A stretch of DNA of 48,585 nucleotides, taken from Pseudomonadota bacterium (lineage in GTDB: Bacteria; Pseudomonadota; Alphaproteobacteria; Rhizobiales; Hyphomicrobiaceae). The position numbers and the translations under genes are program-made. The DNA lies in NCBI GenBank assembly GCA_023405815.1, contig JAEXXM010000013.1, positions 1 to 48,585 on the forward strand. Reading direction: 5' to 3'. Each line of letters opens with the position of its first letter. The stretch's first letter is position 1. Positions 27,962 through 36,415 of the stretch are shown one piece after another. The notes beneath the pieces were generated by a model. It worked only from the letters and a program-made list of their open reading frames with translations. It was not told the origin of the DNA and made no database searches.

Positions 27962-28583
27962 GGGGCCGCTCTCTCGGGCGGCGGCCGCTCTTCTCTTCTC
28001 CGCACTGCGCACGATTGAGGACTGGAGGGCCGGCGGCGCGCGCCCTCGGGAGCGTGTCGCGGGTGTGGAGCGCGGATCCGACCGTTCGCCCGAGCACGGG
28101 GTCGCCCCGTCGCCCCCGGAGGTGGCCAAGAACTGCGCAAGGTGCTTGTCCACAAATCATCCTCAGCCGAGAACGACAGCGGTCATGGGTCGGCTTGCGC
28201 CGGCGACCGCCGTTCAGCAGGTATCCGGGGCCAGCCGGGATTCCCGGCCGCCCCGCGCCGGGCGCGCATTTCGGCAAGTCATTGACGGCGGCGCGATTTC
28301 CCGTCGGAAAACGCACTGCGACTGCCGGGGCACCGCCGCGTCGCGACGCCGTTAATGTCTGAGTAACCTCAATGCCGCTCGTGGCCGCACCGCCACACTC
28401 GTGGATTCGTCACCACCAATTCGGCACTGCCTAATTGTTGCACTCCGGCGAATCACAGCAGTGTCCGCCCTGGCACGCAGCGATCCTTGAGGGATACGCA
28501 TTGCGCATTGCTAGGGCGGTTTTCTTGTCTCGCGTTCGATCAGTTCAGCGTCCGCCATCAGCTGAGACGAAGACGGGAGACTA
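27962..28583. other. Intergenic region between the two porins, about 620 bp
   Basis: No convincing protein frame. It holds GC-rich hairpins (for example ACGGGG-TCG-CCCCGT at 28096-28110) and, near its right end, an attenuator-like structure at 28465-28527. The length and the terminal structure leave room for a small RNA; no known family was recognised. Confidence 0.5.
28465..28527 (+). terminator. Terminator- or attenuator-like element upstream of porin 2
   Basis: CCGCCCT (28465-28471) can pair with AGGGCGG (28513-28519), which is followed by TTTTCTT. Between them ATCC-TTGAG-GGAT forms a small inner hairpin, and GCATTGC is directly repeated near 28498-28511. It ends about 57 bp before the porin 2 start codon. 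It could be the 3' end of a small RNA or an attenuator. Confidence 0.45.
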
Positions 28584-29999
28584 ATGATGAATAAATTCAG
28601 CCTTAGCGCCCTGGTGGCAGCGGGCCTGCTCGCGGGCGGTCTCTCCGCCGGCAGCGCGTCCGCGGCCGACCTCGGCGGCAACTGCTGCGCGGACCTCGAG
28701 GAGCGTATTGCCGAGCTCGAAGCGACGACTGCCCGCAAGGGCAACCGTAAAGTGTCGCTGACCATCTCCGGCTGGGTCGGCGAGCAGGTTATGTGGTGGG
28801 ACGACGGCTCCGAGCAGAACGTCTATGTGACGGGCCTCGGCTCCACGCTCGCCTCGCACTTCAAGTTCACCGGTCAGGCGACCATCTCTCCAGGCTGGTC
28901 GGCTGGCTACGTGATCCACGTGGAAGCGATGGACAGCGACTCGCTGACCATCAACCAGTTCTCGCAGCATAATCCGTCGGCCCTGCAGCCGAACAACCTG
29001 TCGTCGGGCGCCTACTCGGTGCAGCTCCTCCAGTCCTACTGGTTCATCAAGAGCGACCACCTCGGCAAGCTCGGCGTCGGTCTGCAGTCCTCGGCCTCGG
29101 ACAACGCGGCGATCCTGGTCGACGGCTCCGGCTCGCTCGTTCCGGCGAACTGGGTCATGTTCGACTACAACGCCTTCCTGATCCGCAACAACAGCGGCAC
29201 CCTCTCCAATCTCAACTGGCAGACGGTCGGCGGCTTCTGCTTCGGCGGCGGCGGCGCGGGCGGCGACTGCTTCGGCGCTCCGCGTGACTCGGTCCGCTAC
29301 GACTCTCCCACGTTCGCCGGGTTCTCGTTCTCGGCTTCTTGGGGTGAGGACGACTTCTGGGACGTCGCGGCTCGCTACTCGGGTGAGTTCAACGGCTTCA
29401 AGCTTGCTGCTGCCGTTGCTTACTCGCAGTGGAGTCAGGACTTCTTTACCGAGCCGGGTCTTGTTGACACGGGCGACGGCGCCTTCGGTTTGGTGAACAC
29501 CGCGGGCATTCTGCCTGTCGCGAACCAGTTCGACAACCGCTGGGTCGACTACTTCCAGCTCGGTGCCTACGTCGAGCACGTTCCGACCGGCCTGTGGCTG
29601 TATGGTGCTTACGGTCATATCGACCCGAACAGCATCACGGCTGGTGGCTTCGATCGTGCCGCCGGCGACACCTACTACATCAAGGGCGGTCTGCGCGAGC
29701 GCTGGCACCCGCTGGGTCACACGGTCCTCTACGGCGAGTATGAGAAGTTCAGCGATGCCACGCCTGACGCCATCGTTGACGCCGGTCTGACGGCAAGCAC
29801 TCAGCTCTGGGGTCTCGGTGTTGTTCAGGAAATCGACGCCGCTGCTATGTCGCTGTGGATCTCCTACCGCCACATCGATGCGGACATCAAGGGTGCAAAC
29901 TGCGCGGATGCAGGTGTTACCGGCGGTCTCGGACTTGATGTCGGTTGCGGTACCGAAGCCTTCCAGTACATCAAGGGCGGCGCTCTGATCAACTTCTGA
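28584..29999 (+). CDS. Outer-membrane porin 2 (trimeric, coiled-coil N-terminus)
   Basis: 471 residues from ATG 28584; the next codon is also ATG, so 28587 is equally possible. GACGGGAG lies upstream. Signal peptide, CC pair, coiled coil and first strand are identical to porin 1 over some 56 residues; then the sequences diverge mainly in surface loops. Porin 2 is about 60 residues longer, with insertions such as the segment near residues 118-134 and a loop near 285-310 (FFTEPGLVDTGDGAFGLVN). The C-terminus GGALINF ends in Phe. It probably differs from porin 1 in pore selectivity. A near-perfect terminator follows. Confidence 0.93.
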   Translation: MMNKFSLSALVAAGLLAGGLSAGSASAADLGGNCCADLEERIAELEATTARKGNRKVSLTISGWVGEQVMWWDDGSEQNVYVTGLGSTLASHFKFTGQATISPGWSAGYVIHVEAMDSDSLTINQFSQHNPSALQPNNLSSGAYSVQLLQSYWFIKSDHLGKLGVGLQSSASDNAAILVDGSGSLVPANWVMFDYNAFLIRNNSGTLSNLNWQTVGGFCFGGGGAGGDCFGAPRDSVRYDSPTFAGFSFSASWGEDDFWDVAARYSGEFNGFKLAAAVAYSQWSQDFFTEPGLVDTGDGAFGLVNTAGILPVANQFDNRWVDYFQLGAYVEHVPTGLWLYGAYGHIDPNSITAGGFDRAAGDTYYIKGGLRERWHPLGHTVLYGEYEKFSDATPDAIVDAGLTASTQLWGLGVVQEIDAAAMSLWISYRHIDADIKGANCADAGVTGGLGLDVGCGTEAFQYIKGGALINF

Positions 30000-30026
30000 T
30001 CGCCACTCTTCTATCTCTCTCACTTG

Positions 30027-30056
30027 AACCGCCCTGGGAAACCAGGGCGGTTTTTT
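30027..30056 (+). terminator. Rho-independent terminator of porin 2
   Basis: An 11-bp perfect stem (AACCGCCCTGG with CCAGGGCGGTT) closed by a GAAA tetraloop runs into six T residues, 28 bp after the porin stop. Confidence 0.95.
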
Positions 30057-30196
30057 CGTGCCTTGTTGGCGTGCATGCCCGCATCACATTCGGTCTCTGC
30101 ACAGGGATTGGATTTCGCCCTCTCGATGCAAAGCCCCGACTCAGCGTGAGTAGTTGCGAGCATTTCCTGCTCTCAGGCTTCTTCCCGCGAGCTTCA

Positions 30197-30937
30197 GTGA
30201 CCGACGCATCCGATATCAGCGCACGGAGAAGCGCGCGCCACGCCGCGACGCTCGTGTCGCTTGTCGCGTGCATGCTCGCTGGCTGCGCGTACAGCGGCAA
30301 CGGTCCGATCGAGGTGCACTATCAAAAGTACAAGGCGCGGCTGCCGGAGGGCGACCGCGTGTTCGTCTGCAGCGCCTACGGCTGCCGGACGCAGACGCCT
30401 TTCAGGTTCTCAGCAGCCGATCTTGCCGAGGTGAAGAAGATGATGGCCGCGGGCGCCGCCTCCCCTGCCGCCGAGCGCGAGGCGGCGAAGAAGGCTATCG
30501 CGTGGATGGGGCATCGCGCGGATACCGCCGTGGGCACTGCCGGCGACAGGCCAGGTGACGACATGGCCGGCAACGGCGATCCGGGGCAGATGGATTGCGT
30601 CGACGTCGCCACGAACCTGACGAGCTACATGCTGGTGATGGAGCGCCACAAGCTCTTCCGTCACCACTCGGTCGGCTCGATGCACGTGAAGGAGGACATC
30701 CGCCGCGGCTGGAACGGGTGGACGCACTACGCCGGCATTCTGGTAGAGAACAAGTCTAAGCAGAAGTTCGCCGTCGACGGCTGGCTGCTGGCGAGCGGCA
30801 AGCCGCCGGAGATCGTCGAGGTCGAGCGCTGGTACATCGACGACAAAGACCTTTTGTTCGGTGGCGGCGGCGCGGTTGCGGCGATGAAACCTGCGGCCGC
30901 ACCGGCGGACCTGCAGCAAGCACCCTCGAAACGCTAG
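30197..30937 (+). CDS. Lipoprotein with possible Cys-His-Asp catalytic set
   Basis: 246 residues from GTG 30197, chosen because it places a lipoprotein signal correctly: basic SARRSARH, hydrophobic core, then lipobox LAGC (Cys30). The frame is open further upstream but that part overlaps the porin terminator. A Cys58/Cys63 pair (CSAYGC) lies in the first half. The second half holds DCVDVATNLTSYMLV (Cys134), WTHYAGILVENKSK (His177) and FAVDGWLL (Asp194). This order and spacing recalls papain-like and transglutaminase-like folds, and I remember unnamed Hyphomicrobiales proteins with the same pattern. No activity is established. It stands alone, in the accessory patch beside the GIY-YIG cassette. 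Confidence 0.75.
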   Translation: MTDASDISARRSARHAATLVSLVACMLAGCAYSGNGPIEVHYQKYKARLPEGDRVFVCSAYGCRTQTPFRFSAADLAEVKKMMAAGAASPAAEREAAKKAIAWMGHRADTAVGTAGDRPGDDMAGNGDPGQMDCVDVATNLTSYMLVMERHKLFRHHSVGSMHVKEDIRRGWNGWTHYAGILVENKSKQKFAVDGWLLASGKPPEIVEVERWYIDDKDLLFGGGGAVAAMKPAAAPADLQQAPSKR

Positions 30938-31008
30938 CTAGGCGTCAGCCAGCTTCCGCCCCGTCATTCCCGCGCAGGCGCGCCCGTGGGCACTCCGTAT
31001 CCACCAAG

Positions 31009-31373
31009 TGTCATCCTCGGGCTTGTCCCGAGGACCCAGCTTTCAGCTTGCTCCGCGGCTGAAGTCATTTCGCGCCGCAAGTCCAGGATAGAGATCTATC
31101 CATTGCGGGTTCGACTGCTCAATGAGGTTGAGCTTCCACGGCCGCAGATAGCGCTTCAGCGACGAGCATCGAGACGCCGTACTTGGACGTGAAGGCAGAA
31201 TCCTTGCCGACGCGATGCAGCTCGACCCGTCCAAGGATGTTGTTGGTGACGCCGATGTAGAGCGTTCCGCGCGGCTCACTCGCGAGGATGTAGACCCAGT
31301 GGCGATGTAGCACGCTCACCATACGCCGGAGTGTGCGGCACCATGGGTCCTCGGGACAAGCCCGAGGATGACA
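31009..31373. mobile_element. 365-bp cassette with perfect 30-bp inverted repeats around a GIY-YIG remnant
   Basis: Positions 31009-31038 and 31344-31373 are exact reverse complements over 30 bases. Each arm is itself a hairpin (CCTCGGG... CCCGAGG). The outer ends read TGTCATCC and GGATGACA, matching the ends of the ORF-less elements at 3646-3739 and 7488-7639. The inner part is almost entirely the broken nuclease gene. No clear target duplication flanks it. A third-party transposase or the nuclease itself could have moved it; this is inference. Confidence 0.65.
31043..31322 (-). pseudogene. GIY-YIG nuclease family gene, frameshifted and internally deleted
   Basis: From ATG 31322 the frame reads WVYILASEPRGTLYIGVTNN, the GIY-YIG signature of the small YhbQ-like family, and continues to FTSKYGVSMLV, then runs out of frame to a stop at 31119. 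The missing family C-terminus is found in another frame: KRYLRPWKLNLIEQ then SNPQWIDLYPGLA, ending at 31043. Intact members have roughly 15-20 more residues between these halves (the YYE...REK segment), so a deletion not divisible by three joined and shifted the frames. Intact relatives are about 95-100 residues. The remnant is tightly bounded by the inverted repeats. Confidence 0.8.
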
Positions 31374-31493
31374 GTGGGATAGCACTTCGCCTTCCCGCTT
31401 AGAGCGCATCCTTTGCTTTGGGACCTAATGTGAGACTTGCCATTTGGTGCGACGGTAGGGAACACTGGCCGCCAGTTGCGCTAAGGATCACCG

Positions 31494-32669
31494 ATGTTCG
31501 TCAAGTTCGTCCATGCGCTGAAGCGCGCCGGCCTCCCGGTCAGCCTGAAGGAATATCTCACGCTGCTCGAAGGGCTCGAGGCGGGCGTCGCCGGGCGGCA
31601 GGTCGATGAGTTCTATTTCCTGTCGCGCGCCTGCCTCGTCAAAGACGAGCGCAACCTCGATCGCTTCGACCGCATCTTCGGCGAAGTGTTCAAGGGGATC
31701 GCGGCACTCCCCGACGCGATCGAGGCGGAGATCCCGGAAGAGTGGCTGCGCCTCATGTCCGAGTTGCATCTCAGCGAAGAGGACAAGAAGCGCATCGAGG
31801 AGCTTGGCGGCTGGGAGAAGATCATGGAGACGCTGAAGAAGCGTCTCGAGGAGCAGAAGGAGCGGCACGCCGGCGGCAACAAATGGATCGGCACGGGCGG
31901 CACGTCGCCGTTCGGCGCCTACGGCTACAATCCTGTCGGCGTGCGCATCGGTCAGAAGGAAAGCCGGCATAGGCGCGCGATCAAGGTGTGGGACAAGCGC
32001 GAGTTCAAGGATCTCGATGATCAGGTCGAGATCGGTACGCGCAACATCAAGGTGGCGCTGCGCCGGCTGCGCTCGTTCGCGCGCACCGGGGCTGCCGAGG
32101 AGCTCGACCTTTCCGGCACCATCCGCGGCACGGCCGAGAAGGGCTATCTCGACATCCGCATGCTGCCCGAGCGTCACAATGCGGTGAAGGTTTTGATGTT
32201 CTTCGACGTCGGCGGCTCGATGGACTGGCACATCAAGGGCGCGGAGGAGCTGTTCTCCGCGGCGCGCTCGGAGTTCAAGCATCTCGAGTACTACTACTTC
32301 CACAACTGCATCTACGAGGCGGTGTGGAAGCACAATGCCCGGCGCCGCAGCGAGGTGGTCCCGACGTGGGAGGTGCTCCACACGTACCCCGCCGACTACA
32401 AGGTGGTGTTCATCGGCGACGCCTCGATGAGCCCCTACGAGCTGACGCACGTCGGCGGCGCGGTGGAGCATATGAACGACGAAGCGGGGGCGCTGTGGCT
32501 GCGGCGCGTGACGGAAACGTGGCGGCACAGCGTCTGGCTGAACCCGGTCAAAGAGCAGCACTGGGGCTATACGCCATCAATTGCCATGATCCGGGACATA
32601 ATGGAGGGGCGGATGTATCCGCTGACGCTCGATGGTCTCGACCGGGCGATGGTGGAGCTGATGCGCTAG
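31494..32669 (+). CDS. VWA-domain protein, CoxE-like
   Basis: 391 residues from ATG 31494 (MFVKFVHALKRAGLPVSLKEYLTLLEGLEAG), the standard opening of the CoxE-like family. The N-terminal half is helical with a charged coiled region (about 95-125). The C-terminal von Willebrand A domain has the metal-binding MIDAS motif DVGGS (Asp238, Gly240, Ser242) and a later IGDASMSPYEL block. Such proteins pair with MoxR-type AAA ATPases, which remodel or activate a client, as in CO dehydrogenase maturation (CoxD-CoxE). The matching ATPase is at 15001-15846. No adjacent gene suggests a client. Confidence 0.92.
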   Translation: MFVKFVHALKRAGLPVSLKEYLTLLEGLEAGVAGRQVDEFYFLSRACLVKDERNLDRFDRIFGEVFKGIAALPDAIEAEIPEEWLRLMSELHLSEEDKKRIEELGGWEKIMETLKKRLEEQKERHAGGNKWIGTGGTSPFGAYGYNPVGVRIGQKESRHRRAIKVWDKREFKDLDDQVEIGTRNIKVALRRLRSFARTGAAEELDLSGTIRGTAEKGYLDIRMLPERHNAVKVLMFFDVGGSMDWHIKGAEELFSAARSEFKHLEYYYFHNCIYEAVWKHNARRRSEVVPTWEVLHTYPADYKVVFIGDASMSPYELTHVGGAVEHMNDEAGALWLRRVTETWRHSVWLNPVKEQHWGYTPSIAMIRDIMEGRMYPLTLDGLDRAMVELMR

Positions 32670-32793
32670 CTGCCGCGTTCGGGTTGCGCAGACAGCCCGA
32701 AAAAGCGGGGATTGGCGCGATTGACGCCGCGGCGATTGGCGCTAAGGTCCGCGCGGAGGGAAGGGCCGCATGCACGGGAATGAGGGGCACGCC

Positions 32794-33300
32794 ATGAAGG
32801 CCGCAAGCTCGATGCTGGCGCTGGTCGCGCTCGCGCTCGCCGGGTGTGGCGGGAGCGGAAGCGAGCTTCTGTCGACCGGATCGCTGCTCGGGGAGAGCAA
32901 GCCCGCGGCTCCCGTTAACGATGGCCCGGCGCGGGCCTTCCAAGTCGGCACCGTCTCAGCCCGCGCCATCAAGTGCGGCTTCAACTTCGACCCGGCCAAG
33001 CTGAAAACGAATTACCTCACGTTTGAGCGCCAGCAGCCCGGCGTGCCGGACGTGGCCAAGATCGAGAAGATCTACGACGTCTCGTTCAACGCAGTCGCCA
33101 AAGCCGTCGCCGCCGAGGGCGAATACTGCACCGACGCGAAGACGCGAACCATCAAGGCCGATCTGGGACGCCATCTTGCGGGCGACTACACACCCTCCGC
33201 TCCGCCGCCGCAGCAAGACGAGGGCCTCTTCTCTTGGGGCGGCGCGAGTTCCGCACCGGAATACAGGCAGAAGCACCCCATGGACAACAGCGGCGATTGA
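32794..33300 (+). CDS. Small lipoprotein of unknown function
   Basis: 168 residues from ATG 32794, with GAGGGG seven bases upstream; an in-frame ATG at 32770 is less likely. Lipoprotein signal MKAASSMLALVALALAGC, lipid-modified Cys18, followed by a Gly/Ser linker. The mature domain (about 50-130) contains SARAIKCGFNFDPAKLKTNYLTFERQQPG and FNAVAKAVAAEGEYCTDAKTRTIKADLGRHLAGDY, with two cysteines that could form a disulfide. The tail is Pro/Gln-rich. I do not recognise the family. It follows the VWA gene by 124 bp. Confidence 0.8.
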   Translation: MKAASSMLALVALALAGCGGSGSELLSTGSLLGESKPAAPVNDGPARAFQVGTVSARAIKCGFNFDPAKLKTNYLTFERQQPGVPDVAKIEKIYDVSFNAVAKAVAAEGEYCTDAKTRTIKADLGRHLAGDYTPSAPPPQQDEGLFSWGGASSAPEYRQKHPMDNSGD

Positions 33301-33333
33301 GACCGTTGTCGCGGGTGGCGGAGCACCGCTTAC

Positions 33334-33693
33334 GTGCAGCAGCTCCTATGGGTCGAGACCCTGCTGAAGTTCTTTCCCGGCGTGCTGCTGGCGGCCGCGC
33401 CCATGTCGACGCTGCGGCTGCTGGGGCTGCCGCGCCCCGACAGCGGGTTCTGGCCGCGCATCTGCGGCGCAATACTCGTGGGCATCGCTGCCGCCCTGTT
33501 CATCGAAGGCAGCTCGATGGGACACGGCCTCGGGCTCGCCGGCGTCATCGTCATTAACCTTGCCGGGGCAGCGGCGCTGTCAACCATGCTGGTCCTCGAC
33601 AGCGGCCCTGCCTCTGCGCGCGGGCGCACACTGGTTTGGCTGACCGTATGCGTTCTCGTTACCTTGTCCGTGATCGAGATCGCGGTGCTCTGA
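33334..33693 (+). CDS. Four-helix membrane protein of unknown function
   Basis: 119 residues from GTG 33334, with GGAG about ten bases upstream. Four membrane helices are evident near 8-28, 40-60, 64-88 and 98-117. The loop after the first carries LRLLGLPRPDSGFWPRICGAILVGIA. Almost no soluble part exists. The gene follows the small lipoprotein by 33 bp and may be in its operon. Family not recognised. Confidence 0.7.
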   Translation: MQQLLWVETLLKFFPGVLLAAAPMSTLRLLGLPRPDSGFWPRICGAILVGIAAALFIEGSSMGHGLGLAGVIVINLAGAAALSTMLVLDSGPASARGRTLVWLTVCVLVTLSVIEIAVL

Positions 33694-33779
33694 GGCCGTT
33701 AACGACTCCCTGGCACGGTGCTTGCTCAACCATCGAGGGCCGAGCGGCAAATGCCGGCCGGCAACTGCCGGGGAGAAGA

Positions 33780-35033
33780 ATGCGCGCGAGATCAGCCGCC
33801 GTACGCAGCAACGACGACCACATCCGCGACACGATCGTTGCGGAACGGGACTGCGCCGGCGATGCGCCCCCATCGCCCCAAGCAGCGACGGCGCTGGACT
33901 ACGACATCGTCACGACGCGCTCGGGCTTCGACAACCTCGCCTCGGATTGGAACGCGCTGTTCGTCCGCGCCGGCAACGGCGCTCAGGCATTCCAGACCTT
34001 CAACTGGCTGTGGCACTGGTGCAATCACTATCTCGACGAAGCCTCCGACAGGGAGACGCTCGCGATCGTCACGGGTCGACGGTCCGGACGGCTCGTGCTC
34101 GTCTGGCCGCTCGTCGTCGAGCGCGGGACCGGGGTGGTGAAACTGACCTCCATGGGCGCACCCGTCAGTCAATACAGCGATGCACTGATCGAACCCTCCA
34201 TCGAGGCGCCGCAGCAGTTGCGCGATGCCTGGGACAAGGTCGTCTCCGCCTTTAAGCCCGACCTCGTCTGGCTGCCGCGCGTGCGCGATGACGCCGCCAT
34301 CGCTCCGCTGATGAAGGACATCGGTGCTCTGGCGACGCAGCGCATGGAGGCGCCCTACATCGATCTCAGAGACACACCCGACCTAGACACCTACATGGGG
34401 CGCCGGTCGCCTCAGGCGCGCAAAAAGCATCGCGCCGCCGAGCGCCGGATGGCCAAGCTCGGGATCACGACCGTCGAGCCGATGCACGGCGACGGGGGAA
34501 GCGCGCTCGCCGCGACGACCATCGCCATGAAGCGCCGCCAGCTTGCCGAGCGCGGCCTCTTCTCAGAAGCGTTTGCCGATATGCGGCTGCGCGACTTCTT
34601 CTCCGATGCGGCCCGCGGCGGGGACCGCGCTGCGGGCGCACAAGCGATCGCCCTTCAGCACGATGGGGAGGTGACGGCGGCAAACATCGTCATCGGATGC
34701 CGCGAGCGCGTGCTGGGGCATGTCTTCACCTACGATGCTCGGTTCGCAAAGGAGAGCATCGGCGCGTTCCTCTTGCATCACACCATCGGCCAGGCGATCG
34801 CGGAGGGCTACAAGACCTTCGATCTGCTGTCGCCAGCCGATCCTTACAAGTTGCGCTGCGCGGACGGCACGGTGGGCGTCACCAACTGGGCGGTTCCGTT
34901 GACGGCCAAGGGCACGTTCTTCACGCGCATCTACCTGATGATGGCGCGTCCAATCCTCAAGACAATCATCGAGCGCGCACCGATGCGGATGCGCGCCTTC
35001 CTCGCTCAGCGCTACTACCGCGGGATTAGCTGA
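33780..35033 (+). CDS. GNAT-fold acyltransferase-like protein (BcsL/CelD-type)
   Basis: 417 residues from ATG 33780, with GGGGAG four bases upstream. The frame is open earlier but without a good start. The N-terminal half has the family opening FDNLASDWNALFVRAGNGAQAFQTFNWLWHWCNHYL. The C-terminal half holds the acetyltransferase-6-like domain: RKKHRAAERRMAKLG, IALQHDGEVTAANIVIGCRERVLGHVFTYDARFAKESIGAFLLHHTIGQAIAEGYKTFDLLSPADPYKLRCADG. Relatives (CelD/BcsL group) occur in polysaccharide and cellulose loci, but no polysaccharide genes are here. The C-terminal end overlaps the convergent reductase gene by eight bases. Confidence 0.82.
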   Translation: MRARSAAVRSNDDHIRDTIVAERDCAGDAPPSPQAATALDYDIVTTRSGFDNLASDWNALFVRAGNGAQAFQTFNWLWHWCNHYLDEASDRETLAIVTGRRSGRLVLVWPLVVERGTGVVKLTSMGAPVSQYSDALIEPSIEAPQQLRDAWDKVVSAFKPDLVWLPRVRDDAAIAPLMKDIGALATQRMEAPYIDLRDTPDLDTYMGRRSPQARKKHRAAERRMAKLGITTVEPMHGDGGSALAATTIAMKRRQLAERGLFSEAFADMRLRDFFSDAARGGDRAAGAQAIALQHDGEVTAANIVIGCRERVLGHVFTYDARFAKESIGAFLLHHTIGQAIAEGYKTFDLLSPADPYKLRCADGTVGVTNWAVPLTAKGTFFTRIYLMMARPILKTIIERAPMRMRAFLAQRYYRGIS

Positions 35034-36072
35034 CGCCGAGCTTCTTCTGCAGGCTCGACGACGATGTCGTGTACTGGAACAGCACCTTCTTGCCCGGATA
35101 GACGTACTTCACCGCCTGCTGCGCCATCAGTGCCACCTCGTGGAAGCCGGAGAGGATGAGCTTCAGCTTGCCGGGATAAGTGTTGATGTCGCCGACGGCG
35201 AAGATGCCCTTCTCGCTCGTCTCGAATTTCTCGGTGTCGACGGGGATGAGGTTCTCGTGGAGCTGCAGGCCCCAGTCGGCGACGGGGCCGAGCTTCATCG
35301 TCAAGCCGAAGAACGGCAGCATGACGTCAACGTCGATGCGCTCCTCGCCATCCTTGGTCTTCACGGTCGCGGCCTCGAGCTTGTCGCCGCTGCCGTGCAG
35401 CGCGCTCACCTGGCCGATCATCAGGCGCACGTCACCGGTCTCGACCAGCTCGCGCATTTTTGCGACCGAGTGCGGCGCGGCGCGGAACTCGTCGCGGCGA
35501 TGTAGAAGCGTCAGGCTCTTGGCCAGCGGCGCCAGGTTCAAGGTCCAGTCGAGCGCGGAGTCGCCGCCACCGACGATCAACACCGACTTGCCGCGCAGCG
35601 TCTCCATGCGGCGCACCGAATAGAGGACGGAGGTCCCCTCGAACGCCTCGATGCCCGTCAACGGCGGGCGCTTGGGCGTGAACGAACCGCCGCCGGCGGC
35701 GATGACGACGACCTTGGCGATGAACTCGGTGCCGGCGTCGGTTATGAGGCGGAAGCGATCATCGGGCAGGCGCTCAAGCGTGTCGATGCGCTCTCCGAAA
35801 TGGAACTCAGCACCGAATGGCTCTATCTGCTTCATCAGCCGGTCGGTCAGCTCCTGACCGGTGACAATCGGCAACCCGGGGACGTCGTAGATCGGCTTCT
35901 CCGGATAAAGCTCGGCGCACTGGCCGCCGGGCTTGTCGAGAATGTCGACGACGTGCGCCTTGACGTCGACAAGGCCCAGCTCGAACACCGCAAACAGCCC
36001 TACCGGGCCGGCGCCGATGATGACGGCATCGGTCTCGATCGCAACGGAAAGCGGGCTGGCGTCCATGCTCAT
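35026..36072 (-). CDS. Ferredoxin--NADP+ reductase (thioredoxin reductase-like type)
   Basis: 348 residues from ATG 36072, with AAGGGG upstream. FAD-binding GAGPVG at 20-25, the DKPGGQCAELYPEKPIYDVPG block at 46-66, and the NAD(P)-binding GGGDSA at 168-173. There is no redox CXXC, so it is not a thioredoxin reductase but the homologous ferredoxin reductase type (as in Bacillus YumC and Rhodopseudomonas). C-terminal IFAVGDINTYPGKLKLILSGFHEVALMAQ is also typical. It moves electrons between NADPH and a ferredoxin. The [2Fe-2S] ferredoxin gene lies 22 bp upstream in the same operon and is the obvious partner. Confidence 0.93.
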   Translation of the reverse strand: MSMDASPLSVAIETDAVIIGAGPVGLFAVFELGLVDVKAHVVDILDKPGGQCAELYPEKPIYDVPGLPIVTGQELTDRLMKQIEPFGAEFHFGERIDTLERLPDDRFRLITDAGTEFIAKVVVIAAGGGSFTPKRPPLTGIEAFEGTSVLYSVRRMETLRGKSVLIVGGGDSALDWTLNLAPLAKSLTLLHRRDEFRAAPHSVAKMRELVETGDVRLMIGQVSALHGSGDKLEAATVKTKDGEERIDVDVMLPFFGLTMKLGPVADWGLQLHENLIPVDTEKFETSEKGIFAVGDINTYPGKLKLILSGFHEVALMAQQAVKYVYPGKKVLFQYTTSSSSLQKKLGVS

Positions 36073-36094
36073 CGCTTACCCCTTGTTGAGTTTC

Positions 36095-36415
36095 TCAGAA
36101 CTGCTTGGGCGGCACCCGCACAACGAGCCCATCGAGATCTGGCGTCACCTTGATCTGGCAGCTCAGGCGGCTCGCCTCACGCACATCAAAGGCGAAATCG
36201 AGCATGTCCTCCTCCATCTGCGATGGAGTGCCGGTCTTCTCGCGCCAGGCATCGTCGACGTAGACGTGGCAGGTGGCGCAGGCACAGGCGCCTCCGCATT
36301 CGGCCTCGATCCCGGGCACGTCGTTCATCTTTGCCGATTCCATCAGCGTCACCCCGGGCTCCGCCTCAACCACCTGTTCGCTACCGTCAGGCTGAATAAA
36401 GGTGATCTTGACCAT
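36095..36415 (-). CDS. [2Fe-2S] ferredoxin, adrenodoxin type
   Basis: 106 residues from ATG 36415. Cluster ligands follow the adrenodoxin pattern C-X5-C-X2-C ... C: Cys40, Cys46, Cys49 and Cys86, plus an extra Cys44. Conserved flanks: ECGGACACATCHVYV and REASRLSCQIKVTPDLDGLVV. Such ferredoxins feed iron-sulfur cluster assembly, P450s or ring hydroxylases. The reductase gene follows at 22 bp, so this is an NADPH-FNR-ferredoxin chain. No oxygenase or isc/suf gene is nearby, so the final acceptor is unknown. The ribosome-binding site is weak. Confidence 0.93.
   Translation of the reverse strand: MVKITFIQPDGSEQVVEAEPGVTLMESAKMNDVPGIEAECGGACACATCHVYVDDAWREKTGTPSQMEEDMLDFAFDVREASRLSCQIKVTPDLDGLVVRVPPKQF

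Noticed and set aside
28581..30023. 480-residue minus-strand frame over porin 2 (and a similar one over porin 1)
   Set aside because: Complement of strongly codon-biased porin genes. Stop codons are rare there by composition, and the terminators serve the plus strand.
32678..32701. TTCGGG/CCCGAA hairpin after the VWA gene
   Set aside because: It is not followed by a T-run and the loop is long, so I do not call it a terminator.
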